From positions 1 through 53,720 of the forward strand of contig NZ_JALHBS010000039.1 in the NCBI RefSeq assembly GCF_024195285.1: a DNA stretch of 53,720 nucleotides, written 5' to 3'. A program made the position numbers and the translations under genes. Below, in pieces: positions 42,834 through 51,001 of the stretch; within the stretch, counting starts at the first letter, position 1, and each line of letters begins with the position of its first letter. Source of the DNA: Aurantimonas marianensis. GTDB taxonomy: Bacteria > Pseudomonadota > Alphaproteobacteria > Rhizobiales > Rhizobiaceae. The notes under the pieces are model-generated. The model saw only the letters and a program-made list of their open reading frames with translations, did no database searches and was not told the origin of the DNA.

Positions 42834-43652
42834 ATGGCAGACATTTTCGAACTCAACGATACCCGGACGCATCCGGTGGACGTCCAGCGCGCGCCGGGGC
42901 TGACCCGGATCGTGTTGTCGAGCCCACCGGCGAATGCGCTGTCGATGGCCATGATGGAGGCGATCCTGTCGGCCTTGCGGGATGCGGCGGCTGACAAGAC
43001 CAACCGCGTCGTTATCATCGCCGCCGAGGGCAAGCTCTTCTCGGCCGGGCACGATCTGAAGGAACTTACCGCAAGGCGCGGCGACGCCGATCGCGGCCGC
43101 GCTTTCTTCGCGGCGACCATGCGCAAATGTTCCGAACTGATGCAGGCGATCGTCCGCCATCCGACGCCGGTGATCGCAGAGGGTGCCGGCCTCGCGACGG
43201 CCGCCGGCTGCCAGCTCGTTGCCTCCTGCGATCTCGCCATCGCCTCCGAGGAGGCGCATTTCTGCACGCCGGGCGTCAATATCGGCTTGTTCTGCTCGAC
43301 GCCGATGGTGGCGCTGTCGCGCAACCTTTCCCGCAAGCACGCCATGGAAATGCTCTTGACCGGCGAGACGATCGACGCGCGCACCGCGCGTGAATTCGGC
43401 CTGATCAACCGGGTCGTGCCGCCGGAATATCTCGGCACCATCGTCGGCAAATACGCCACGACCATCGCGTCGAAATCGCCGGTGACGGTGAAGATCGGCA
43501 AGGAGGCCTTCTACAGGCAGGCGGAGATGGGGCTCGCCGACGCCTACGACTATGCCGCCAGCGTCATGACCGAAAACATGCTGGCCAGGGACGCCGAAGA
43601 GGGGATCGGGGCATTTCTCGAAAAGCGCAAACCGGAATGGAAAGGCGAATGA
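42834..43652 (+). CDS. Enoyl-CoA hydratase/isomerase family protein
   Basis: A 272-residue crotonase. FSAGHDLKEL forms the first oxyanion-hole segment and AEGAGLATAAGCQLVASCDLAIA the second, with the crotonase helix pattern after it. The glutamates of the classical hydratase are not clearly in place, so isomerase or other crotonase chemistry is possible. GAGGAG precedes the ATG at 42834. Its stop overlaps the CoA-binding gene (ATGA). Confidence 0.9.
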   Translation: MADIFELNDTRTHPVDVQRAPGLTRIVLSSPPANALSMAMMEAILSALRDAAADKTNRVVIIAAEGKLFSAGHDLKELTARRGDADRGRAFFAATMRKCSELMQAIVRHPTPVIAEGAGLATAAGCQLVASCDLAIASEEAHFCTPGVNIGLFCSTPMVALSRNLSRKHAMEMLLTGETIDARTAREFGLINRVVPPEYLGTIVGKYATTIASKSPVTVKIGKEAFYRQAEMGLADAYDYAASVMTENMLARDAEEGIGAFLEKRKPEWKGE

Positions 43653-44179
43653 GCGCCGCCCCGCTCGCCTATCCCGACGCGACGATCCGCGACGTTCTCG
43701 ACGGGGTGAAGACCATCGCACTGGTCGGCGCCAGCGCCAAGGCCGTGCGGCCCTCCTATTTCGTGCTGAAATACCTGCTGGCGAAGGGCTACCGGGTCAT
43801 TCCAGTCAATCCGGGCCTCGCCGGGCAGGATCTGCTCGGCCAGCGCTGCTACGCAGATCTTTCGAGCATTCCCGAGCCGATCGACATGGTCGACATCTTT
43901 CGCGGCGCCGACGCCGTGCCGGGGATCGTCGATGAGGCTCTTTCGCTCAATCCTTTGCCGAAGGTGATCTGGATGCAGCTCGGCATCCGCCATGAGGAAG
44001 CCGCGGCGAAGGCGGAAGCCGCCGGACTTACCGTCATCATGGATCGGTGCCCGAAGATCGAATATGCGCGCCTGTCCGGCGAGATCGGCTGGAACGGCAT
44101 CAATTCGCGGGTGCTTTCGTCGAAAAAGCCGGTGATGGGCAAGGGCTATCAGAGTTTTGGACTGAATCCGCGGCGATAA
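43649..44179 (+). CDS. CoA-binding domain protein (YccU-like)
   Basis: A 176-residue single-domain CoA_binding protein. ALVGASAKAVRPSYFVLKYLL is the nucleotide-binding loop and helix, VIPVNPGLAG and WMQLGIRHEEAA the next conserved elements, and MDRCPKIEYARL the end. This is the Rossmann domain of succinyl-CoA synthetase without the catalytic part. Function unknown; the overlap with the crotonase gene suggests coupled translation. Confidence 0.9.
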   Translation: MSAAPLAYPDATIRDVLDGVKTIALVGASAKAVRPSYFVLKYLLAKGYRVIPVNPGLAGQDLLGQRCYADLSSIPEPIDMVDIFRGADAVPGIVDEALSLNPLPKVIWMQLGIRHEEAAAKAEAAGLTVIMDRCPKIEYARLSGEIGWNGINSRVLSSKKPVMGKGYQSFGLNPRR

Positions 44180-44224
44180 GATGCGGGAAAGGGCTGGTCG
44201 CCGGGAGCGGAGACCGGTGCGGGT

Positions 44225-44614
44225 CTAGGCCGCCAATTTGCGCGCCACTGTCTCGAGCGCCTTGCTCATGGAGCCGGTTGCGTAAGGCTTGGCGAAAAAC
44301 TGGCCGTTTTCCGGAAGCTCGTCTTCCTGGACCCGACGGTAGCCCGACGCGACGATTATGGCCACAGGTGGCCAGCCGTCGCTGACCGCCCGGGCGAGTT
44401 GCAGGCCATTCATGGAGCCCGGCATATCCACATCGGTAAACAGCAGCCGGATTTCCGGGTGGGCGTTCATCAGGCGCATCGCCTGACCCGCGTCCCGAGC
44501 TCCATAGACGAGGAAGCCGGCACCTTCCGCCAGATCCATCGCGTCCATCAGCAACAGCGGGTTATCCTCGACCACCACAGCCGCATATTTGATGCCTTGC
44601 GAAACGCCGGCCAT
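44225..44614 (-). CDS. Single-domain response regulator
   Basis: A 129-residue receiver domain without output domain. VVVEDNPLL has the acidic pair (ED), FTDVDMPGSMNG the phospho-accepting aspartate, VASGY the switch threonine position (here Ser), and AKPY the lysine. Such receivers serve as phosphate sinks or act on partners. It is 49 bases downstream of the HWE kinase gene, so they are probably a pair. Confidence 0.9.
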   Translation of the reverse strand: MAGVSQGIKYAAVVVEDNPLLLMDAMDLAEGAGFLVYGARDAGQAMRLMNAHPEIRLLFTDVDMPGSMNGLQLARAVSDGWPPVAIIVASGYRRVQEDELPENGQFFAKPYATGSMSKALETVARKLAA

Positions 44615-44618
44615 TCAA

Positions 44619-44677
44619 TTTCCAAACGCAATATGCCGGTTTAAGCTTATCCGGTTTCCAAACTCAATATGCCGGTT
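44619..44677. repeat. 23-bp direct repeat at the kinase/receiver junction
   Basis: Two copies of TTTCCAAAC(G/T)CAATATGCCGGTT at 44619-44641 and 44655-44677, 22 of 23 bases identical, 13 bases apart. The second covers the last codons and stop of the kinase gene; the first lies just upstream of the receiver start. It looks like a short tandem duplication of the kinase gene end. Confidence 0.8.
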
Positions 44678-46166
44678 CCAGGGTGAGTTCACCCTGCAGC
44701 ACAAACCGGCACCCCTCGGCCGGAAATGTCAGCGTCGCCTCCCCATCAAAGTACGGCGCGACGATTCGTTCCAACAATTTGGAGCCAAATCCGGCTCGTG
44801 TCGGTAAAGCTACGGGTGGCCCGCCTGTCTCGATCCAGTCGAGGCGGAACTTGCCGCTCTCCGAGACCGACCAGACGATCCCGAGCCGGCCGCTGGAGTT
44901 GGCGAGCGCGCCGTACTTGGCGGCATTGGTCGCCAGTTCATGGATGGCCAGCGACAAGCCGAGCGCCTGTTGGGACGTCAGCATCAGGTCCGGACCAGCA
45001 ATGGTAATTCGTCCCTCTCCCGTCCGATGGGCATTCAGGGAGTGGGTGACGACATGCTCGATCCGCGCGCCCGTCCAATGGGTTTGCGTCAGGATATCCT
45101 GCGCGTCGGCCAGGGCACGGATCCGGTCGAAGATCGCTTCCTCGGCGTCCTCGATCGGCGTCGCCCGGAAGGTCTGGCGTATGATCGACTGGACCATCGC
45201 CAGGGAATTCTTCATGCGATGGGAAAGTTCCCGCGTCGCCGTCGCGCGCTGCTCGTCGAGCTGATGCTGCTGGGTGCGATCACGAAGCATCTTCAGGTAG
45301 CCGACATGCACGTCGGCCTCGTCGAGAAGCCGCATCATCTCGCCCGATGCCCAGAAATGCGAGCCGTCCTTGCGAAGATGCCAGCGCTCGTCGGGGCCGC
45401 GGCCGGACTCGCGCGCCGCGAGCATCTCCTGCTCGGCGATGTTCTCTTCCTTGTCGCCATCGGTAAAGAAGACGTCGGCGGCCTGGCCCAGCATATCCTT
45501 CTCGGTCCAGCCGAAAATGTTCTCGGCACCCACATTCCAGGATGTGACATTGCCATCGAGATCGAGGGTAATGATGCCAAAGTCCAGCGCGCTGTTGACG
45601 ATCTGGCGGTTCCGGGCATCGAGCACTTGCGCCTGTTTCAGCCAGCGATCGCGTTCGGCGACCGACCTGCGCAAATCCAGCTGGGTCATCGCTTGCCTGG
45701 CGATCAGGCGCAATGTGCGGATCTGATGCTCATCGAGTTCGCGGGGCTCGTAATCGAGGACGCACAAGGTGCCGATCGGCAGACCCTCCGCGGTCTTCAA
45801 CAGAGCCCCTGCGTAAAATCGCAGGCCCGGCTCGCCGGCGACAAGCGGGTTGCCCCGGAAACGCGGATCCGCCGCGGCATCCGGAACGATCATCAGATCC
45901 TCGGCCAGAATCGCATGGCCGCAGAAGGAAGTCTCGAGCGGCGTCTCGCGTACGCCCAACCCGACTTCGGCCTTGAAGAACTGCCGGTCGGTATCGACCA
46001 GATTGACGACCGCGATCGGGGTCGAGCATACCTCTGACGCCAGTTGCGCCAGGTCGTCGAAATCCGCCTCTCGTGGCGTATCGAGAACGTTATACGCGTG
46101 GAGAGCGGCGGATCGCCGGGACTCTTCCTGGTGACGATCCGGTCGTACGATCTGATCCTTAACCAC
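44664..46166 (-). CDS. GAF-PAS sensor histidine kinase, HWE type
   Basis: A 500-residue soluble sensor kinase. A GAF domain (about 25-165; SFCGHAI, LPIGTLCVLD) is followed by a PAS domain with PAC (about 185-305; SWNVGAENIFGW) and an HWE-type kinase core: ELSHRMKNSLAMVQSI holds the phospho-acceptor His and HELATNAAKYGAL the HWE ATP-binding N-box. No membrane segment. The PAS region lacks a clear flavin-binding NCR motif, so light sensing is not indicated. The GTG at 46166 (AGAGAAG upstream) was chosen over longer frames. It pairs with the receiver downstream. Confidence 0.85.
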   Translation of the reverse strand: MVKDQIVRPDRHQEESRRSAALHAYNVLDTPREADFDDLAQLASEVCSTPIAVVNLVDTDRQFFKAEVGLGVRETPLETSFCGHAILAEDLMIVPDAAADPRFRGNPLVAGEPGLRFYAGALLKTAEGLPIGTLCVLDYEPRELDEHQIRTLRLIARQAMTQLDLRRSVAERDRWLKQAQVLDARNRQIVNSALDFGIITLDLDGNVTSWNVGAENIFGWTEKDMLGQAADVFFTDGDKEENIAEQEMLAARESGRGPDERWHLRKDGSHFWASGEMMRLLDEADVHVGYLKMLRDRTQQHQLDEQRATATRELSHRMKNSLAMVQSIIRQTFRATPIEDAEEAIFDRIRALADAQDILTQTHWTGARIEHVVTHSLNAHRTGEGRITIAGPDLMLTSQQALGLSLAIHELATNAAKYGALANSSGRLGIVWSVSESGKFRLDWIETGGPPVALPTRAGFGSKLLERIVAPYFDGEATLTFPAEGCRFVLQGELTLEPAY

Positions 46167-46505
46167 AGCGCTTCTCTGAGGGGTAGACGGTGCTAATCTA
46201 TAGAAGGCCGAAGGGTGATTGCCTACCCCGCCCAACCGTTCCTTCAGGCAATGGGGAAAGGATAGTGATTTTTGGCCTGTCGCCCACGAGTTGCGACCGG
46301 TGGCGTCCCGCTTCGGACCAGCTGGGGCGGCGACCATCACATTTCGGCAATTCGGATTCTCGCCTTGCTCGATTGGCTGCGCGCGCCGGAAAACCGGTTG
46401 ACGCTTCCCTCGCGGCGCTCGGCGCGCCGTGCTATGGCCTCGCCGGCACGATGTCGGGAGCCGGCCGAACAACGACCGCCGGCGAGATAAGCAGGGAGCA
46501 TGAGA
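46167..46505. other. Divergent intergenic region between kinase and metY
   Basis: About 340 bases without a protein-like frame. It must contain the promoters of the kinase and metY. I looked for a SAM-II riboswitch, expected upstream of some alphaproteobacterial methionine genes, and did not find its pattern. TTGACG near 46398 is a possible -35 element; no confident -10. Confidence 0.35.
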
Positions 46506-47783
46506 ATGAGCGGACCGGGGTTCGAGACACTAGCCATCCATGCCGGCGCCCAGCCGGATCCGTCGACGGGCGCCCGCGCGACCCCGATCTACCAGACCAC
46601 CTCCTTCGTCTTCGACGATGTCGACCATGCCGCGTCGCTGTTCGGGCTGCAGCAGTTCGGCAACATCTACACCCGCATCATGAATCCGACCCAGGCCGTG
46701 CTCGAGGAACGCGTCGCCGCCCTCGAAGGCGGCACCGCGGCCCTGGCGGTGGCGTCGGGGCACGCCGCCCAGCTCATCGTCTTCCAGGCGCTGATGCAGC
46801 CGGGCGACGAGTTCGTTGCCTCGCGCAAGCTCTATGGCGGCTCGATCAACCAGTTCGGCCATGCCTTCAAGTCCTTCGACTGGCGGGTCAAATGGGCCGA
46901 CCCGGACGATGTGGCGAGTTTCGAGGCGGTGATCACCGACAAGACCCGCGCGATCTTCATCGAATCCTTCGCCAATCCCGCCGGCGCCGTGGTCGATATC
47001 GCCGCAGTTGCGGCGATCGCCCAGAAGCACGGCATCCCGCTGATCGTCGATAACACGATGGCGACCCCGTATCTGTGCCGGCCGATCGAGCACGGGGCCG
47101 ACATCGTCATCCATTCGCTGACCAAATTCATGGGCGGACACGGCAACTCGATGGGTGGCGCCATCGTCGATGCCGGCACCTTCGACTGGTCGGCGAGCGA
47201 CCGCTATCCGATGCTGTCGCAGCCGCGAGCAGAGTATAACGGCATCGTCCTGCACGAGACCTTCGGCAATTTCGCCTTCGCCATCGCGTGCCGTGTGCTC
47301 GGCCTGCGCGACCTCGGCCCGGCGATCTCGCCGTTCAACGCCTTCATGATCCTCACCGGCATCGAGACGCTGCCGCTGAGGATGCAGCGCCATTGCGAAA
47401 ACGCGCTCAAGGTGGCCGAGCACCTGAAAGGCCACGACAAGGTGAGCTGGGTGTCCTACGCGGGTCTCGAAGACGATCCGAACCACGCGATGATGAAGAA
47501 ATACGCGCCGAACGGGGCGGGGGCCGTCTTCACCTTCGGGCTGAAGGGCGGCTTCGAGGCGGGCGTCGCCTTCGTCGAGGCGCTGGAGCTATTCTCCCAT
47601 CTCGCCAATATCGGCGATACCCGCTCGCTGGTGATTCACCCGGCGTCGACGACCCACAAGCAGCTCGCCGACGAGCAGAAGACCGCCGCCGGCGCCGGGC
47701 CCGATGTGGTGCGGCTGTCGGTCGGGATCGAGAATGTCGCCGACATCATCGCCGATCTCGATCAGGCGCTCGCCAAGACCTGA
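46506..47783 (+). CDS. metY: O-acetylhomoserine aminocarboxypropyltransferase (sulfhydrylase)
   Basis: A 425-residue Cys/Met-metabolism PLP enzyme. FETLAIHAG and PIYQTTSFVF at the N-terminus, VDNTMATPYLCRPIEHGADI and HSLTKFMGGHGNSMGG with the PLP lysine, and SVGIENVADIIADLDQAL at the end are diagnostic. It makes homocysteine from O-acetylhomoserine and sulfide. Two nearby ATGs exist; 46506 is better spaced from AGGGAG than 46500. A strong hairpin follows. Confidence 0.93.
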   Translation: MSGPGFETLAIHAGAQPDPSTGARATPIYQTTSFVFDDVDHAASLFGLQQFGNIYTRIMNPTQAVLEERVAALEGGTAALAVASGHAAQLIVFQALMQPGDEFVASRKLYGGSINQFGHAFKSFDWRVKWADPDDVASFEAVITDKTRAIFIESFANPAGAVVDIAAVAAIAQKHGIPLIVDNTMATPYLCRPIEHGADIVIHSLTKFMGGHGNSMGGAIVDAGTFDWSASDRYPMLSQPRAEYNGIVLHETFGNFAFAIACRVLGLRDLGPAISPFNAFMILTGIETLPLRMQRHCENALKVAEHLKGHDKVSWVSYAGLEDDPNHAMMKKYAPNGAGAVFTFGLKGGFEAGVAFVEALELFSHLANIGDTRSLVIHPASTTHKQLADEQKTAAGAGPDVVRLSVGIENVADIIADLDQALAKT

Positions 47784-47811
47784 CGCCGCCGCTGGTTTCG
47801 AGCCTGGACCT

Positions 47812-47840
47812 GAAACGGCCGCCCATGAGGCGGCCGTTTC
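47812..47840 (+). terminator. Putative terminator after metY
   Basis: A perfect 12-base stem (47812-47823 with 47829-47840) and a 5-base loop lie 29 bases behind the metY stop. The following T-run is weak (GGCTTTCT). Confidence 0.7.
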
Positions 47841-47924
47841 GGCTTTCTCGTCCATGGCGGAACGAGCGCCACCGCCGCGCATTCCTGCCGGTCCGATAGT
47901 CTTTTGTTCCTGCAAGGATCCGAT

Positions 47925-48272
47925 ATGGCCGACCATTTCCTGAAATTCGACAAGGACGGTATCGCCGTCGAGGCCGGAGCGCCGGTCAAGGAGAAAATCA
48001 AGAGCGGTCGCCCCACCAACAAGACCTGGAACATCGAGGACGATGGTAACGGCCTTTACGCCGGCATCTGGGAATCCACCGCCGGCGAGTGGGAGATCGA
48101 GTATACGGAATGGGAGTTCTTCCACATTCTGCAAGGCGTATCGGTCTTGACCGAAGATGGCGGCGTGCCGGTCAAGCTCGTCGCCGGCGACAGCTTCGTC
48201 ATCCGCCCCGGCTTCAAGGGCCGCTGGAAGGTCGTCGAGCCGACCAGGAAGCACTACGTCATCAAGGTTTGA
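47925..48272 (+). CDS. Cupin domain protein (DUF861/EutQ-like)
   Basis: A 115-residue single-cupin protein. GEWEIEYTEWEFFHILQGVSVL and LVAGDSFVIRPGFKGRWKV are the two cupin motifs, with Glu and one His visible but not the full three-histidine metal set. This subfamily is often small and of unknown function; it follows metY in related genomes. AAGGAT precedes the ATG at 47925. Confidence 0.85.
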   Translation: MADHFLKFDKDGIAVEAGAPVKEKIKSGRPTNKTWNIEDDGNGLYAGIWESTAGEWEIEYTEWEFFHILQGVSVLTEDGGVPVKLVAGDSFVIRPGFKGRWKVVEPTRKHYVIKV

Positions 48273-48321
48273 GGCGAAGGATGGGGCAGCAAGCTCGCCT
48301 GTCCGTGGGCGGTGGCGATTG

Positions 48322-48365
48322 AACGGAAAAGGGCCCGCGCTATGGCGAACCCTTTTTTGCCGTTG
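48322..48365 (+). terminator. Candidate terminator between cupin and 77-aa gene
   Basis: AACGG-AAAAGGG and CCCTTTTTTGCCGTT form an interrupted inverted repeat with a T-run on the plus strand and an A-run on the left arm, so it may serve both convergent genes. Confidence 0.5.
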
Positions 48366-48386
48366 TCGTCGACGGGGAAAGCGCCG

Positions 48387-48620
48387 TTACTTCTCGTCCA
48401 TTTTCCGGAACGCCTCGAGCGTGTCCTCATCCGGCTCGCGCTTGGCCTCCGCCTGGGTTGTGCGCTGGTTGTGTTGATCAACCTGGTTCTTCGCCTGCAA
48501 CGCATTGTCGCCCATCCGTTCGGAGGCGATCTGGTCCTCGCTGAGGATAGCCGGATCCGTCGTTCCAGCGGGCATGTCGCCACCTTCTGGCGCGGTCTTG
48601 CGATGGTTGTCCTGGGTCAT
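48387..48620 (-). CDS. Small hydrophilic hypothetical protein (77 aa)
   Basis: A 77-residue very polar protein rich in Asp, Glu, Gln and Lys, without membrane segment or cysteine; ILSEDQIASERMGDNALQAK suggests a helix in a mostly disordered chain. Similar small proteins occur in Hyphomicrobiales, but I cannot assign a function. It is 34 bases downstream of the SOUL gene on the same strand and probably co-transcribed. Confidence 0.65.
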   Translation of the reverse strand: MTQDNHRKTAPEGGDMPAGTTDPAILSEDQIASERMGDNALQAKNQVDQHNQRTTQAEAKREPDEDTLEAFRKMDEK

Positions 48621-48654
48621 TGTCGTCTCCTTTGCAATCGATGGTCGCGGCGTC

Positions 48655-49671
48655 TCAGCGTTCGATCTCGATCAGGATTTCGTTGCGCTTCATGAAGCCG
48701 GGCGTCCAGGGCGGATTGTAGAAGGCGTATTCGGGATCGCTCTTCTGCTTCAAATTGTTGTCGGCAAGATAATTGTAGAGACTCATCAGGTGCTTGCTGG
48801 CGAGCGTCGCATTGAAGTTGCCGGAAAAGCGGATGGCCGCGATGCGACGGGCCTGGACTTCCTTGAGAGCGACATCGCCGTTGCCGGGTTCGGGAAGGCT
48901 GGCCAGGGTGAATTTCTTCGGCATCACGAAACGCACGGCCCAGCCCTTGGTCCGGCCGTTGCCTTCGGCCAGCTGCTGGGTCACGGGTGTGGTCATCTTG
49001 ATTTTCTTGCCGGGGCGCGTGCGGGCGAAAATATAGTCGGCCAGCGTCTGGAAGCCCGCGCGGCGCGCCTTCTCATGATAACCACCCTTGACGGTCTCGG
49101 CGACGATCATCGCATCATAGTCGCGGATTTCGATCGGCCCGTCCTCGCGGACCACGTCATAGTCGGGTTCCTCGGTGTGTTCCTGCACCTTCTTGGTGAC
49201 GAAATAGGCGGTGCCGACAACGGCAACCGCCCCGCCCACCACGAGGAGCGCGGTCAACTCCGGCCGGTCGCGCAGATAATCGATGCCGCGCTGGGTCTGC
49301 GCGCCACGGCGAAAACTCGTCGCGCGGGGCAGCCGGAACTCGGGAAGATGCCTGCGACCCTCGCTCAGATAGCCGCGCGCGCCCTCGATCCCTTCGCCAG
49401 CCTCGTCGCGAAGCGAACGCATGTGGCGGCGGGCCTCCGAGCCCGATGGTATCGACAGGGCGGTCAAAAATTCCGGCATGTAGCGTGACAGGCCCGTCGG
49501 CTCGGCGTGAAACGGCAGGTGCCGCGAGATCGATCGCCGCATGCGTTCGGCCCGCGATGGCCGGGGATCGAAACGGTCGACGACCCGCCCCTCGAGCTCT
49601 TCAATGCGTTCGCCGATATCGGCCAGGGCGTCGGAAATGCGATCGTAGGCGGTGGGCTTGTCGCGAAACAT
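48655..49671 (-). CDS. SOUL haem-binding family protein with membrane anchor
   Basis: A 338-residue protein. The N-terminal 130 residues are charged and helical (no known domain), one transmembrane segment follows at about 139-158 (TALLVVGGAVAVVGTAYFV), then a SOUL domain (about 170-338; IEIRDYDAMIVAE, KIKMTTPVTQQ, AAIRFSGNFN, YNPPWTPGFMKRNEILIEI). SOUL proteins bind haem or act as related haem/porphyrin-binding folds. The N-terminal extension with a central helix is unusual for the family. Confidence 0.85.
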   Translation of the reverse strand: MFRDKPTAYDRISDALADIGERIEELEGRVVDRFDPRPSRAERMRRSISRHLPFHAEPTGLSRYMPEFLTALSIPSGSEARRHMRSLRDEAGEGIEGARGYLSEGRRHLPEFRLPRATSFRRGAQTQRGIDYLRDRPELTALLVVGGAVAVVGTAYFVTKKVQEHTEEPDYDVVREDGPIEIRDYDAMIVAETVKGGYHEKARRAGFQTLADYIFARTRPGKKIKMTTPVTQQLAEGNGRTKGWAVRFVMPKKFTLASLPEPGNGDVALKEVQARRIAAIRFSGNFNATLASKHLMSLYNYLADNNLKQKSDPEYAFYNPPWTPGFMKRNEILIEIER

Positions 49672-50055
49672 GGGCTGGGACTCCTGCGGTCGTCTGTTGG
49701 GCTGCGCCGACTCTAGCTCCGGGCATCTAGGTCATGCCGATCGGGCGGTGGCGCAAGAGCATTCGCTGCGTTAACGCCATCATGCACGGTTGGTTGCGTC
49801 TGCTAACGACTTTGCCGCCTGTGTGAAAGTGCCCGGCGGAATGTCGGCGCGACCGCCGCGTGGCAGGTGGTTTATTTTCGCAAGCAGTGCAACCAAACCG
49901 GTGCTAACGCATTTGCAGGACATCGGGTTTTTCATGACCTGATACTCCAGCCAAAATTCGGGCGGCCATGTGCCGCCCATTTTTTTGCCTGCCGCCGCCG
50001 GCCGGTCCGTGTGCCGTCGCCCGTCATTGCGGCCGACCGCGTCTCCGTGACAACC
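49672..50055. other. Intergenic region with possible small RNA
   Basis: About 380 bases between the SOUL gene start and the phosphatase gene end, both on the minus strand. No convincing protein frame. A strong plus-strand terminator at 49960-49987 has no plus-strand gene before it, so a non-coding RNA ending there is possible. Confidence 0.45.
49960..49987 (+). terminator. Orphan rho-independent terminator (possible sRNA 3' end)
   Basis: GGGCGGC (49960-49966), a 5-base loop, GCCGCCC (49972-49978), then a run of seven T. It is a textbook intrinsic terminator on the plus strand although the nearest upstream gene is on the minus strand. The bases before it (from about 49860) would be the candidate RNA. 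Confidence 0.75.
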
Positions 50056-50859
50056 TCAAGATCGATCGGCCTGGCGTGACGGAGCATCGAGGATCGTGCC
50101 GAGACCCCGGTCCAGGCGGGTCGGTTCGACCGCCGCGAAGCCACCTTCCGCGGTGGCGGCGAAAAACGCGAGCCCATCACTGTCCCGATCGATCACCACG
50201 GCCGAGAGACGGCCGGTGAACACGGCACCGGTATCCATCGAGATGCGATTCTCGGTGACGACCGGACGTCCGCCTTTCTGCGGCTGATGGCCATGCACGA
50301 CCACGTGGCTGAGCCGCCCCACATGATTGAGGAAGGGCGCGCGGATCCACAGGCAGTCGTGTGGGTCCTGCCAGTCGACCGGCCGGCGTGGATCGATCCC
50401 GGCATGGACGAAGACGAAGCTGCCCTCTACCGTGATCGTCGCGGCGCGGGACAGGAGTTCCCAATGCTCCGGTCGATCCCGCAGGATGCGGTGTCGGATG
50501 GCGTCGAGATCGCGGTCCGCCGTGGCGCCATAGGAGGCGAGGGTGGCGGCGCCGCCCTGATCGAGCCAATTGTCGGTCGCGTCGCCATCGAGTTCATCTT
50601 TGAGAAACTGCAGCAGCCACCAATCGTGATTGCCGAGCAGCAACCGGGAATTCGGATGAGCCTTGATTGCGTCGCCGACGAGATCGAGGGCGCCGCGGCT
50701 GTCGGGTCCCCGGTCGACGATGTCGCCGAGGAAGACGATCTCCATGATTGCCTTCCGGCTTGCCGCGACGGTCTCGAGCCCCTGAAGAAGCGTCGACAGC
50801 AGCCCAGCCGTACCGTGTACGTCGCCGATGGCCGCGATCACGGATGGATAAGGCGACAT
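50056..50859 (-). CDS. PPP-family metallophosphoesterase (protein phosphatase-like)
   Basis: A 267-residue phosphatase. IGDVHGTAG, LGDIVDRGPDS, LLGNHDWW, VHAGIDP and VVVHGHQPQ are the five metal-binding motifs of PPP Ser/Thr phosphatases and Ap4A-type hydrolases. Cytoplasmic; the substrate (phosphoprotein or dinucleotide) cannot be told. The last 40 residues are an unstructured tail. Confidence 0.9.
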   Translation of the reverse strand: MSPYPSVIAAIGDVHGTAGLLSTLLQGLETVAASRKAIMEIVFLGDIVDRGPDSRGALDLVGDAIKAHPNSRLLLGNHDWWLLQFLKDELDGDATDNWLDQGGAATLASYGATADRDLDAIRHRILRDRPEHWELLSRAATITVEGSFVFVHAGIDPRRPVDWQDPHDCLWIRAPFLNHVGRLSHVVVHGHQPQKGGRPVVTENRISMDTGAVFTGRLSAVVIDRDSDGLAFFAATAEGGFAAVEPTRLDRGLGTILDAPSRQADRS

Positions 50860-51001
50860 GGCGGATACTCCGTTAATGAGGCGAGCTATGTTTTCCGGTG
50901 GGCGTTAATCGGCTCGAAAGCAGACCAGCCTACATTGGTGTCACTCCACCCCGGATTGCGGATAAGGCTCTGTCAACTCTTCGAGACACTGGATCGCGGA
51001 C

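Noticed and set aside
46190-46505. SAM-II riboswitch upstream of metY
   Set aside because: Looked for because such elements precede some alphaproteobacterial methionine genes; the conserved pattern was not found.
49780-49980. 66-codon minus-strand open frame in the intergenic gap
   Set aside because: No ribosome-binding site, no protein-like pattern, and it spans the plus-strand terminator.
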